42,011 bases of DNA from Candidatus Methylomirabilis sp. (GCA_002634395.1 NSJM01000020.1:1-42011), one strand, 5' to 3'; positions 32,851-42,011 are shown, counted from the stretch's first letter. Program-made: numbers and translations. The notes: generated by a model not told the origin, from the letters alone.

Positions 32851-33300
32851 CTACGACGGGGGCCGTTGACACGTTCCTGAGCGCGACGACGCCGGCACCT
32901 TGACGCATTGGAGTCCGGGCTTACACCCCACGTTCTTCGTGACCAGTCCCAGCTTGATCTCTCCGCACCTTCCTCCCTCGTCGCCCTGAGATATCCCGCT
33001 ACCACCGCCTGAACCGCTCGACGCAGGACCTATACAGATTCCCAGTTCGCAGGATGGCCGATCGCTGGGACACATAGACATAGATTGTGCAGATTGTGCA
33101 TCAAATCCGGGTTGGAAGGACATATTGCACGGCAACCGCTTGCATTCCTTGAACCAAGGGATCAGCCAATTCTGGCACGTCGTCTCGTTCGAACACTGGC
33201 TGTTACTGGTGCACCACGCAAGGACCGGCTGCACACCGAGCACGATCGACAGGAACGCGCCGATTATCCACGTGATGATCGCTGTACCAATGAAACGCAT
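32851..33300 (-). CDS. Secreted cysteine-rich protein, 149 residues, no family recognised
   Basis: Function unknown. A clear signal peptide (IITWIIGAFLSIVLGVQPVLA) is followed by a mature part with 12 cysteines. They fall in an N-terminal group of eight (AWC, SQC, TTC, KEC, LPC, SMC, PSC, GIC), a Gly/Ser-rich linker (GPASSGSGGGSG), and a C-terminal group of four (GRC, VGC, LQC, GTC). The even number and two-block layout suggest disulfide-stabilised knots. AAGGAGG five bases before ATG gives strong support for translation. It is convergent with the CcdA-like gene, whose product could affect its disulfides. Confidence 0.75.
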   Translation of the reverse strand: MRFIGTAIITWIIGAFLSIVLGVQPVLAWCTSNSQCSNETTCQNWLIPWFKECKRLPCNMSFQPGFDAQSAQSMSMCPSDRPSCELGICIGPASSGSGGGSGISQGDEGGRCGEIKLGLVTKNVGCKPGLQCVKVPASSRSGTCQRPPS

Positions 33301-33389
33301 TGCAACCTCCTTTTCCGATTGCGGGTCAGTGAGTCAAACGCTCAGCTACGCGCGTCATTGCAAGGGAGCGGCCGCGACCTGTAACGAAT

Positions 33390-33454
33390 CGTAACGGGAG
33401 GAAACGACTGAAAATGGCAACGCCCTTTGTTGCAATCCGTTACAACCCGTTACG
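33390..33454. repeat. Inverted repeat of CGTAACGGG
   Basis: CGTAACGGG (33390-33398) and CCCGTTACG (33446-33454) are perfect inverse copies. Additional GTAACG and CGTTAC copies lie beside them. The element occupies the 218-bp gap between the cysteine-rich gene and the epimerase gene; nothing else is supported there. Confidence 0.4.
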
Positions 33455-33518
33455 CCCCCTGGATTGCTTTGCCTGCGTCTCGCCCAACAACCTTCTATCG
33501 CTGTTTCCTGGGCTTGCG

Positions 33519-34511
33519 CTACTTCTTGACGTATCCATTATCGGTAAACCAGCGGACTGCCTCCTCGAGCGCCTGTTCGATCGGCGATTGTGGCAGCCCC
33601 AACTCCCGCACAGCTTTGGAGTTGTCGAAGAACATCCGCCGTTTGGCCATCTTCACCCCCTCTAACGGGATTCGTGGTGGCTTCTTGGTAATGAAATGGG
33701 AAAGCCAGTGGTTCGCATAGGCCAGCGGTAGGATCAATTGGTATGGTACACGGAGTCTTGGCGGCGGGAGCTGTGCAATCTGTCCCAGGATGGCGAAGAG
33801 TTCATGTAGCGTCAGGTTGCTTCGACCGAGGATGTACCGCTCTCCGACCTGGCCACGTTCGGCGGCGAGCAGATGGCCACGCGCCACATCAGCCACGTCG
33901 ATGAAATTGAGGCCGGTGTCGATATATGCCGGCATTCGGCGATTTAAGAAATCGACGATGATCTGACCCGTCGGAGTGGGTTTGATGTCGCGCGGTCCGA
34001 CCGGCGTGCTCGGGTTGACGATCACGACCGGTAGTCCGCGAAGGGCGGCCCCTCGCGCCTCTTCTTCGGCCAGGAACTTTGATCGCTTGTAGTGGCCGGT
34101 CATCTGGTCAAGGCTGACCGGCGTCTTCTCATTGGCTGGGGCACCATCTTCCCGGTGGCCGAGCGTGCCGACGGTACTGGTGTAGACAACCCGCCCAACC
34201 CCTTCCTCCATGGCGGCTTCCAAGAGATTTCTGGTGCCGTCCACGTTGACCCGGTAAAACACCTCCGGTGAGGGCTCCCAGAGCGAGTAGTGAGCCCCGA
34301 CATGGTAGAGCCGCCGGCACCCTTTAATAGCCTGTCGTAGCGATTCCTTATCAAGGAGATCGCCGAAGGCCAGCTCAATGTCGAGGCCGTTGAGGTTTTG
34401 GAGGTCGCTTCCGCGCCGAGCCAGCGCTCGGACGGCATGTCCCTCCGAGAGTAACAGCCGGACCACAGCAGTGCCGACGAAGCCGGTCCCTCCCGTGATA
34501 AGGGTCAGCAT
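33519..34511 (-). CDS. hpnA: NAD(P)-dependent sugar epimerase, hopanoid-associated HpnA type
   Basis: Extended short-chain dehydrogenase of 330 residues. The Rossmann motif is TGGTGFVG at the N-terminus and the catalytic YxxxK is YKRSK near residue 147, with the upstream Ser/Thr in YTSTVGTLG. Segments HVGAHYSLW and NPSTPVGPRDIKPTPTG are characteristic of the HpnA group found in hopanoid gene clusters. No squalene-hopene cyclase or other hpn gene is in the window, so the hopanoid link is by family only. It lies downstream of dnaA on the same strand, 138 bp away. Confidence 0.82.
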   Translation of the reverse strand: MLTLITGGTGFVGTAVVRLLLSEGHAVRALARRGSDLQNLNGLDIELAFGDLLDKESLRQAIKGCRRLYHVGAHYSLWEPSPEVFYRVNVDGTRNLLEAAMEEGVGRVVYTSTVGTLGHREDGAPANEKTPVSLDQMTGHYKRSKFLAEEEARGAALRGLPVVIVNPSTPVGPRDIKPTPTGQIIVDFLNRRMPAYIDTGLNFIDVADVARGHLLAAERGQVGERYILGRSNLTLHELFAILGQIAQLPPPRLRVPYQLILPLAYANHWLSHFITKKPPRIPLEGVKMAKRRMFFDNSKAVRELGLPQSPIEQALEEAVRWFTDNGYVKK

Positions 34512-34617
34512 AGCCTGGATGATACGTGACTAGTACCGTTTAGACAACGGTCAATGCGAGAACGTGCGAGGCTGGCCCCAGCCAAAGCGGGGGTACGGGT
34601 CATTTGGTAGGTTCCAT

Positions 34618-34649
34618 CCCTTGCCCTAAACCCTATACCCTTTCTTTCC

Positions 34650-34650
<1 letters not shown>
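34618..34650 (-). repeat. G-tract heptamer array adjoining the dnaA stop codon
   Basis: On the minus strand five GGG tracts are spaced mostly by seven bases (GGGTATAGGGTTTAGGGC within it). The array could form a G-quadruplex in the dnaA 3' region. A similar array precedes glcD. Confidence 0.6.
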
Positions 34651-36035
<1,385 letters not shown>

Positions 36036-36119
36036 AAGAAGCCTCCTTATCTAACCAATTAAATCTACTGAGAAAGTTCTTTGCGAGTCCCAGAGAATCC
36101 CTGCCAGACGCAGTTTCTA

Positions 36120-36234
36120 TTATCCACAGATTTATCCACAGGTGTGGATAAGGCGTAAACGGTTATCACGCCTCATAAAGGGCAGCCTTCGTTCGACGTT
36201 TGGTGAGTTCGAAGGATAAGGTTGCTGTGGAAAA
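36120..36234. other. Putative oriC: DnaA-box cluster
   Basis: Two perfect TTATCCACA boxes (36120-36128, 36132-36140) and one perfect inverse box TGTGGATAA (36143-36151) lie within 32 bp. A one-mismatch inverse box, TGTGGAAAA, is at 36226-36234. The cluster lies just upstream of dnaA in a stretch that is more A/T-rich than its surroundings. It is probably the origin, or at least a dnaA autoregulatory site. Confidence 0.75.
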
Positions 36235-36525
36235 ACCGTATCTCATGTGCGATTACCAGCATTGAGTCACTGAAGAGACGTCTCTTTTAGCCTACCCCAG
36301 CACGGCTGTCAAGTCATTTCTAGGCTTGAGAAAATAATCATTTGATAGCTGAAGATAGCGGTCCATGAGGCCACGTTGACACTGAGAGAAGGGCATGATA
36401 ACGTGCTCTCCGGGATAGGCCCCGAGTTCCGAAAGTGGAGTTTCGGAGATCGAGAAATCCCCTTTTCGGATTCGAAACCTACGAACTCGAAACCGCTTGT
36501 ATGACTGTGGTGAAGAGGGCAAAAA
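36235..36525. other. Intergenic region between the DnaA boxes and the aminomutase-like gene
   Basis: No supported gene. It contains repeated TTTCGGA/TTCCGAA-type segments near 36430-36475 and a possible promoter, TTGACA (36376-36381), 17 bp, TAACGT (36399-36404), with a weak -10 box. Confidence 0.35.
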
Positions 36526-37893
36526 TTGAAGAAGAGCGGGGTATCGATCTACGAGCAGTTTCGCCGGATGCATCCTCGTTCTGAGGCCCTGTTCCGTCGA
36601 GCGCAGATGACCATTGCGGGCGGCCTGACTCACGATATCCGGCACCTTCATCCTTTCCCCATCTATGTAGATCGGGCTCACGGCTCCAGAAAGTGGGATG
36701 TCGATGACCACGAGTTGATCGACTACTGGATGGGACACGGGGCGCTCATCCTCGGCCATGGCCACCCGACCGTCCAACAGGCTATTGTCGATCAGCTTGG
36801 CCGCGGAACCCACTACGGCGCGTGTCACGAGTTGGAGATTCAGTGGGCCGAGCAGGTACTCAAACTTATTCCCGGAATCGATCGGGTCCGCTTTGTCGGC
36901 TCGGGGACCGAGGCCACACTGCTGGCAATCCGGATTGCCCGTGCCGTAACGGGTAGAGACAAGATCGTCAAGTTCGAAGGACATTTTCACGGATGGCACG
37001 ACTATGCGGCGGCCGCAATCCGTCCGCCTTTTGATCGCCCCATGTCCGCCGGTGTCCCGCAAGGCGTCCTTCACGATATCCTCATCTGCCCACCGAACGA
37101 TTGGGACGCATTCATGATGTTGACGGCACATCGCAATGATATCGCCGGCGTGATCCTGGAGCCGGCCGGCGGCAGTTGCGGCACGATCCCCACCGATCTT
37201 GGTTTCCTGAAACGACTCCGGGACTTTACCCGGGCCCAAGACATCGCGCTGATCTTTGACGAGGTGATCAGCGGGTTCCGCTTGGCCCCTGGCGGCGCGC
37301 AGCAGCAGTATGGGATTTACGCCGACCTGACCACGCTGGCCAAGATTCTCGCCGGGGGGATGCCTGGTGGCGCTGTGGCCGGCCGCGCGCCGCTGATGGA
37401 TCAGCTGGCCTTCAGGGATGATCAGACCTGGAACCGGGAGGAGCGGGTGTGGCACGCCGGGACCTTCAACGCTAATCCGCTCTCGGCGGCGGCCGGCACA
37501 GCGACACTTCCGCTTCTGGCCGACGGCCAGGTCCAGAGCAGAGCCGATCGCGCCGGACAGGCGCTGCGGGACGGTATCAATGAAGTGATCGCGCAACTCG
37601 GTGCAGACGCCTGCGCCTATGGCGAATCATCGATCGTCAATCTTTTCCTCCAGCCTCGTCGTCATGCTCTTCTCCTCGACCGACCCGACTCCACAGTCGA
37701 TCATTGCCTCCTCATGGAGCACCCGAACCAAGAGGCCTATCATCAGATGCGCTGTGCGCTGATCCTGAACGGCGTCGATTTTCCCCTCTTTCACGGGTGG
37801 GTCTCGGCAGCCCATTCGGATGAGGACATGGAAAAGACCATCCGAGCCTTTGAGGCCGCACTTCGGCTGATGCAGGATGAAGGCGCGCTGTAA
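36526..37893 (+). CDS. Glutamate-1-semialdehyde-aminomutase-like class III aminotransferase
   Basis: PLP-dependent enzyme of 455 residues related to HemL. PLP contacts are GSGTEAT and GHFHGWHD, the cofactor acid is in LIFDEVISGFR, and the Schiff-base lysine is K273 in TTLAKILAGGMPGG. Overall spacing follows glutamate-1-semialdehyde 2,1-aminomutase, but it is about 25 residues longer than typical HemL, and the linkage to glycolate-oxidase-type genes is unusual. It may be a different class III transaminase. The start is a TTG behind GAGGGC; no nearby ATG fits. It could be cotranscribed with the following gene, 94 bp downstream across a palindrome. Confidence 0.78.
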   Translation: MKKSGVSIYEQFRRMHPRSEALFRRAQMTIAGGLTHDIRHLHPFPIYVDRAHGSRKWDVDDHELIDYWMGHGALILGHGHPTVQQAIVDQLGRGTHYGACHELEIQWAEQVLKLIPGIDRVRFVGSGTEATLLAIRIARAVTGRDKIVKFEGHFHGWHDYAAAAIRPPFDRPMSAGVPQGVLHDILICPPNDWDAFMMLTAHRNDIAGVILEPAGGSCGTIPTDLGFLKRLRDFTRAQDIALIFDEVISGFRLAPGGAQQQYGIYADLTTLAKILAGGMPGGAVAGRAPLMDQLAFRDDQTWNREERVWHAGTFNANPLSAAAGTATLPLLADGQVQSRADRAGQALRDGINEVIAQLGADACAYGESSIVNLFLQPRRHALLLDRPDSTVDHCLLMEHPNQEAYHQMRCALILNGVDFPLFHGWVSAAHSDEDMEKTIRAFEAALRLMQDEGAL

Positions 37894-37900
37894 AAAAACA

Positions 37901-37993
37901 GTTCATGGTTCAAGGTTCAAAGTTCGAGGTTCGAAGCGTTGCACGCTGAACCTTGCACGGCAAACCTTGAACGTTGAACCTTGAACCATGAAC
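37901..37993. repeat. GTTCAAN heptamer palindrome covering the glcE start codon
   Basis: Two 31-bp arms (37901-37931 and 37963-37993) are inverse copies at 29 of 31 positions. Each consists of seven-base units of the type GTTCAAG. The right arm contains the glcE ATG (37988-37990), and no ribosome site is visible. Confidence 0.85.
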
Positions 37994-39349
37994 TCGAAAC
38001 GCCTGGCAGATCGGCTGGCGAGGATCGTCGGAGCGGATCATGTCCTGGCGGCGGACTCCTGTGTCCCGTACACCGTCGATGACCGGATCCCAACGGCGGT
38101 CGCCTTCCCGGGAGACGCGCAGGAACTCTCCGAGGTTATGAAGCTCGCGTCGTCCGACGGGCTTTCGGTCATCCCGTGGGGGAGCGGAACAACGATCGGC
38201 CTCGGGGGCATCCCGACAAGGGTCGATCTGGCGGTTGTGCTCACGCGGCTGAACCGGATCATCGATCATGAACCGGGCGATCTGACGGCGACCTTTCAGG
38301 CCGGGATTCCGCTTTGCGACGTTCAGGCCTCTCTTCACCGCAGCGGCCAGTTTCTCCCCTTCGATCCCGCACACTGCGACCGGAGGACCATCGGCGGTAT
38401 CCTTGCCACGAATTCGAGCGGTCCGTCGCGGCACCGGTATGGGACCGCTCGAGACCTGGTGATTGGAATTCGCGTCGTCCATGCCGACGGAACCATCACG
38501 AAGGGCGGCGCAAAAGTGGTGAAGAGCGTCAGCGGGTACGATATGAACAAACTCTACGTCGGTTCGCTGGGGACCCTTGGTATTATCCTTGAGGCGACCT
38601 TCAAACTCCATCCGCTGCCCGCTGTAGAGCGAACCTGGATCGCATTATTCCAGGCAGGCGAAGGCGCGACCCGCGCGCTGGCCCGGATCCTCCACGCCAC
38701 CGTCGTCTGCACCAGGATCGAGCTGTTGTCGTCCGGTGCCGCGCGCTCGATCGGCAGACAGGTTGGCTGTCAGTTTCCTGAGGGAACCGCCGCGCTGGCG
38801 CTATCGGTCGGCGGTGTACCTGAGGCGGTGGATGCTCAGATTGCAGCCATCAGGCAGTTCTGCCGGCAGGAGGGCGCGGCGGCGGAATTCCTCGTAGAGG
38901 ACCGTACGCAGGATAGCCTGTGGAAAGCCGTCTGTAATTTTTCCTCCGTGACCGGCGATGGCCGATATCAGGTGACGCTGAAGGCGAGCGTTTTGCCGAC
39001 GCACGTTGTCGATACGATCCACTACGGCGAAACACTTGCCGGACGGCTCGGCCTGGAGTCTGCTGCCATCTCTGAGGCCGGCTGCGGGATCGTCCGGCTG
39101 TATTGGACGGGCGCACCGGGTTTGGCGGCTAACGATCCGATTTCTATCGCAAAAGGGATCGAAGATCTTCGCGACCAGGTCGTACGCCATGGCGGGAGTC
39201 TGGTGATCCTGTCGGCGCCGGCGGCGATCAAGGCCGCCGTCGACGTGTGGGGTCCGGTCGGCAACGCCCTGTCTCTCATGCGGGAATTGAAGCGCCGGTT
39301 CGACCCGAACGGGCTGCTCAACCCGGGGCGCTTTGTGGGAGGAATCTGA
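37988..39349 (+). CDS. FAD-binding oxidase, glycolate oxidase subunit GlcE-like
   Basis: FAD-linked oxidase of 453 residues. The PCMH-type FAD domain has VIPWGSGTTIGLGG, DLTATFQAGIPLCDVQ, RRTIGGILATNSSGPSRHRYG and KVVKSVSGYDMNKLYVGSLGTLG. The C-terminal domain ends in LKRRFDPNGLLNPGRF. In glycolate oxidase, GlcE is the second flavin subunit beside GlcD. At this length it is longer than some GlcE proteins, so a D-lactate-type dehydrogenase is possible. The ATG sits within a heptamer palindrome and has no ribosome site. The glcD-like gene follows 43 bp downstream. Confidence 0.82.
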   Translation: MNSKRLADRLARIVGADHVLAADSCVPYTVDDRIPTAVAFPGDAQELSEVMKLASSDGLSVIPWGSGTTIGLGGIPTRVDLAVVLTRLNRIIDHEPGDLTATFQAGIPLCDVQASLHRSGQFLPFDPAHCDRRTIGGILATNSSGPSRHRYGTARDLVIGIRVVHADGTITKGGAKVVKSVSGYDMNKLYVGSLGTLGIILEATFKLHPLPAVERTWIALFQAGEGATRALARILHATVVCTRIELLSSGAARSIGRQVGCQFPEGTAALALSVGGVPEAVDAQIAAIRQFCRQEGAAAEFLVEDRTQDSLWKAVCNFSSVTGDGRYQVTLKASVLPTHVVDTIHYGETLAGRLGLESAAISEAGCGIVRLYWTGAPGLAANDPISIAKGIEDLRDQVVRHGGSLVILSAPAAIKAAVDVWGPVGNALSLMRELKRRFDPNGLLNPGRFVGGI

Positions 39350-39355
39350 AAGACA

Positions 39356-39386
39356 GGGTGTTGGGTGTAGGGTTTCGGGTATGGGG
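39356..39386 (+). repeat. G-quadruplex-type heptamer array before glcD
   Basis: Five G-tracts (GGG at 39356, 39363, 39370 and 39377, GGGG at 39383) are separated by 3-4 base loops, mostly at a seven-base period. The array ends six bases before the glcD GTG and so occupies the ribosome-binding region of the mRNA. Confidence 0.75.
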
Positions 39387-39392
39387 TAAGTC

Positions 39393-40850
39393 GTGGAGAA
39401 GCGAAGAATAGTGGAGGAGCTATACGCCATCGTGGGCCGCGATTGGGTCATCGCCGACCCGGACGAGTTAACTGTGTACGAATGCGACGCGATGACCTTT
39501 CTGGAAAGGACTGCACCCGATATCGTGGTCCTTCCGAGCAACACAGAGCAGGTTGTTGAGGTGGTCAAGCTCTGCGATCGGGAGCGGCTTCCCTTCCTGC
39601 CGCGGGGAGCGGGGACCGGCCTGTCCGGCGGCGCTATTGCCGTTCGGGGCGGGGTCATCATCGGGCTGAACCGTATGAACCGGATACTGGAGATCGATCT
39701 GGCGAATCAGCGCGCCGTGGTCGAGTCGGGCCTCGTGAACCTCGCTCTGACCCAGGCCGTACAGGAACATGGACACTACTTTGCTCCGGATCCGGCCAGC
39801 CAGGCGGCATCCAGCATCGGCGGTAACGTGGCGGAGAACGCCGGAGGACCTCACTGCCTGAAGTACGGGACGACGACAACGCACATCCTCGGGCTTGAGG
39901 TGGTGCTGGCATCGGGAGAGATAGTGCAGTTCGGGGGCACAACACTGGATTGCCCCGGCTATGATCTCACCGGCCTCTTTACCGGCTCCGAAGGGACCCT
40001 GGGGATCGCTACGAAGGTCACGGTTCGCCTGATGCGTCAGGCTGAGGCTGTAAAAACACTGCTGGCCTCCTTCCGCGCCATCGACACGGCCAGCTTGGTC
40101 GTGTCGGAGATCATCGCCACAGGCATTATCCCATCCGCCCTGGAGATGATGGATCGACACATCATCGGGGCACTTGAAGAGTGGTTGCATATCGGTTACC
40201 CTGAAGGCGCCGGCGCGGTGCTGTTGATCGAGCTGGATGGACCGGCTGCGGAGATCGAGGCCCAGGCCAAGCAGATTGAGCAGATTTGTGTTCGGCATGG
40301 CGCCCTGGACCTTCGGGTCGCCAGAGACGAGCAGGAGCGGGCACTGCTCTGGAGGGGACGGAAGGGTGCGGTCGCGGCCGTGGGCCGAATCACTCACGAA
40401 TTTTACCTGCAGGATGGCGTGGTCCCTCGAACCACACTTCCCCAGGTACTCAGGGAGGTCGAAGCGATCGCGGAGCGCAATGCTTTTGTGATTGCGAACG
40501 TTTTCCATGCAGGCGACGGCAACCTCCATCCCCTGATCTGTTTCGACTCCCGCAAGGAAGGCGAATTGCAGAGGGCCATTGCAGCCGGGGCGGAGATCAT
40601 GAGGCTCTGCCTGTCTGTCGGTGGGAGTATTACGGGCGAGCATGGGATTGGGCTGGAGAAGATCGACTTCATCCCCCTCATGTACAGCCCGGACGATCTT
40701 GAGGCAATGCAGAGGGTTCGGCTCGCCTTCGATCCTTTATTACGGTGCAACCCCGGCAAGCTGTTGCCCACCACCAAGTCCTGCAGTGAAACGAATGTTG
40801 CCTATCGGCCGCACCGTGTTGAACGGGAGGGCCTCGCCCAGCGCATCTGA
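39393..40850 (+). CDS. glcD: FAD-binding oxidase, glycolate oxidase subunit GlcD-like
   Basis: Oxidises glycolate or a similar 2-hydroxy acid. The FAD domain shows LPFLPRGAGTGLSGG, NRMNRILEIDLANQRAVVESG, SSIGGNVAENAGGPHCLKYG and LFTGSEGTLGI. The C-terminal part has the conserved VFHAGDGNLHP and GGSITGEHGIG, which bind substrate and flavin in GlcD. Its 485 residues match the family. GTG 39393 is the start, directly after a G-tract array and without a clear Shine-Dalgarno. No glcF (iron-sulfur subunit) follows; the next feature is a repeat element. Confidence 0.88.
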   Translation: MEKRRIVEELYAIVGRDWVIADPDELTVYECDAMTFLERTAPDIVVLPSNTEQVVEVVKLCDRERLPFLPRGAGTGLSGGAIAVRGGVIIGLNRMNRILEIDLANQRAVVESGLVNLALTQAVQEHGHYFAPDPASQAASSIGGNVAENAGGPHCLKYGTTTTHILGLEVVLASGEIVQFGGTTLDCPGYDLTGLFTGSEGTLGIATKVTVRLMRQAEAVKTLLASFRAIDTASLVVSEIIATGIIPSALEMMDRHIIGALEEWLHIGYPEGAGAVLLIELDGPAAEIEAQAKQIEQICVRHGALDLRVARDEQERALLWRGRKGAVAAVGRITHEFYLQDGVVPRTTLPQVLREVEAIAERNAFVIANVFHAGDGNLHPLICFDSRKEGELQRAIAAGAEIMRLCLSVGGSITGEHGIGLEKIDFIPLMYSPDDLEAMQRVRLAFDPLLRCNPGKLLPTTKSCSETNVAYRPHRVEREGLAQRI

Positions 40851-40906
40851 TAGCTCGCAAGCCGTCTCCAGACACCGAGGCGGCGATCAGCTATTTAGCC
40901 AAAATG

Positions 40907-41182
40907 GTTCTTCCGGATTTAGCGTGGGTGAACCTGTCTCCCTTTTGTCAAAGTTAAACCCCCCTAACCCCCCTTTTCCAAAAGGGAGGGACCACGCTCT
41001 AGCTCTTCTCCCCGTTTGGCAGGCAAGGGGGGCCACATGCTTGCACATCTATCTTTTCTCCCCCTTTCGTAAAGGGGGATCGAAGGGGGTTTTTCTCCCC
41101 CCATGGTCTCGTTTGGCAAAGGGGGTGTCCCCATGTCCAGCGCTGAAGACTCGACCTCTACCCACGCTAATTCCGGATGAAC
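40907..41182. mobile_element. 276-bp MITE-like element with 23-bp terminal inverted repeats
   Basis: The left end (40907-40929) and right end (41160-41182) are inverse copies with two mismatches, sharing TCCGGA and TTAGCGTGGGT. The interior carries no gene and is full of CCCCTTT/AAAGGGGG inverted repeats. The flanks share CCAAAAT a few bases outside both ends, but not as an adjoining target duplication. It fills most of the 389-bp gap after glcD. Confidence 0.6.
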
Positions 41183-41239
41183 TGCCAAAATATTGCATGG
41201 ATTCATATATTAGCCTCTGCCGTCGGATTTCACCGGGCG

Positions 41240-42011
41240 TCAGGGAGCGGTAATGGGAAGCACAATGTCCACGATGAGCCCGCCATCTTGAGCGTTGACG
41301 GCGGTCACGGCGCCGTTGTGCAAATGCACCGCTCGTTCGGTAATGGCGAGGCCGATGCCCGTCCCGCCAGACTGCCGGTCGCGGGCATCGGCTACCCGGT
41401 AGAACGGGAGAAATAGCTGAGAGAGCGCGCTCTGAGGGACGCCCGGACCATGATCTCGGACCCGAATAACTACCTCATCACCAGAGCGGCCGGACCGCCG
41501 ACTGACCGTGATGTCCACCTGAGTCTGTTCGGCGGTATAGCGGACCGCATTTCGTACCACGTTCTCGATGCCTTGCCGGAGTATCTCTTCGATCCCCTGA
41601 ATGATCAGCTCGTCCTCTGCGACGGCGCGCACGCTGCGATGTTGCATGTGGGCCTCGAAGTCGGCATCAGCGGCAATCTCCCGGACAAGGCGTGTGAGCG
41701 AGACCGGTCCGCGCAACATCAGGTCCCCGCCTGTCGAAATCTTGGTCAGTGTAAGGAGTTGGCCGATCAAATCGTTGAGCCGTACGGCCTCCCGTTCGAT
41801 CCTGTCCAGCATCCCTTTGACCTCCGGACCGGACCGCTGCCGGCCAGATCGAGGGCGACGTTCAACCGTGTCAGCGGGGACCGCAGTTCATGCGAAATGT
41901 CGCGCAGCAGTTGCCGTTGCGCCGTCATCAGCCCCTCGATTCGTTCGGCCATGACATCGAAATCTCGGCCCAGGGCGGCGATTTCATCCCCGCCCCGCCC
42001 GGCCCCAACGC
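41240..42011 (-). pseudogene. Sensor histidine kinase (HAMP-HisKA-HATPase), frameshifted and partial at the window edge
   Basis: Membrane sensor kinase whose N-terminus is outside the window. From the edge the frame reads part of a HAMP domain (GGDEIAALGRDFDVMAERIEG), then the phospho-acceptor box ISHELRSPLTRLNVALDLA. There the frame is lost; in the next frame it resumes RQRSGPEVKGMLDRIEREAVRL. It continues through the ATPase domain with the N-box NVVRNAVRYT, the G1 box RDHGPGVP and the G2 box GGTGIGLAI. One missing C in the GGCCGG run near 41840-41846 explains the break. The layout resembles CpxA. The response regulator should lie beyond the window. It is either a pseudogene or a sequencing error in an intact gene. 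Confidence 0.82.

Noticed and set aside
36292-37596. 434-codon minus-strand open frame opposite the aminomutase-like gene
   Set aside because: Shadow frame; the plus strand shows PLP-enzyme motifs and the shadow runs into the intergenic region.
37901-37993. CRISPR-like or tRNA-like structure
   Set aside because: Units are seven bases with no spacers, and the fold is one long hairpin without tRNA arms.
39468-40643. 391-codon minus-strand open frame opposite glcD
   Set aside because: Antisense shadow without domain signal.
40621-41253. 210-codon plus-strand frame running through the MITE-like element
   Set aside because: It overlaps the glcD end in another frame and then reads repeat DNA.

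Overview
The window is about 42 kb of GC-rich chromosome from a Gram-negative-type bacterium. An outer-membrane porin, Tat and Sec exported proteins, an HpnA-like hopanoid epimerase, a CsoR-controlled copper operon, a Fur/Fbp iron system and many short heptanucleotide repeats all occur together. From memory this fits an NC10 / Methylomirabilota-type genome, but no marker here proves that. No rRNA, tRNA, CRISPR array, transposase or phage gene was found, so the window reads as core chromosome with interspersed small repeats.

Layout. 1-5.4 kb: a UvrD-like helicase-nuclease (5' end outside the window), a HAD nucleotidase, a RodZ-like protein and a CDF metal exporter, all on the + strand. 5.4-7.7 kb: a methyltransferase, an XRE regulator, a frameshifted ferritin-like gene and a small hypothetical gene. 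7.4-13.3 kb: a minus-strand run with a bifunctional-nuclease-family protein, a secreted multicopper oxidase, the flavin transferase ApbE, a porin, an exported FMN-binding protein and a small His-rich membrane protein. This resembles an extracytoplasmic electron-transfer module. 14.3-18.7 kb: an iron(III) ABC transporter with an upstream Fur-family regulator and Fur-box-like sites. 19.0-22.1 kb: an acetyltransferase, an alpha/beta hydrolase, a structured intergenic region with a 29-codon membrane ORF, and a UspA protein.

22.4-27.3 kb: a copper operon of csoR, a geranylgeranyl-reductase-family flavoprotein, the copper ATPase copA, a PCYCGC-family protein and a tiny YHS protein. The PCYCGC gene is interrupted by an in-frame UGA exactly where the family carries the first Cys of a CxxC pair. 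A SECIS-like hairpin follows, so it is a candidate selenoprotein and the most notable find here. 27.7-32.8 kb: envelope functions (HtrA-like protease, DUF192 protein, a catalytic/non-catalytic M16 peptidase pair, a CcdA-like thiol transporter), facing a secreted 12-cysteine protein. 33.5-36.3 kb: an HpnA-like epimerase, dnaA and a DnaA-box cluster that is probably oriC. 36.5-40.9 kb: a glutamate-1-semialdehyde-aminomutase-like enzyme and two glycolate-oxidase-type flavoproteins. The window ends in a repeat element with 23-bp inverted ends and a frameshifted sensor kinase.

Heptanucleotide repeats are a recurring theme. They occur inside copA in frame, around the glcE start codon as a long palindrome, just before glcD and just after dnaA as G-tract arrays, and downstream of the iron transporter. 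Two genes (ferritin-like, sensor kinase) each appear to lack one C next to a short C run, which could be real decay or a shared sequencing/assembly artefact.
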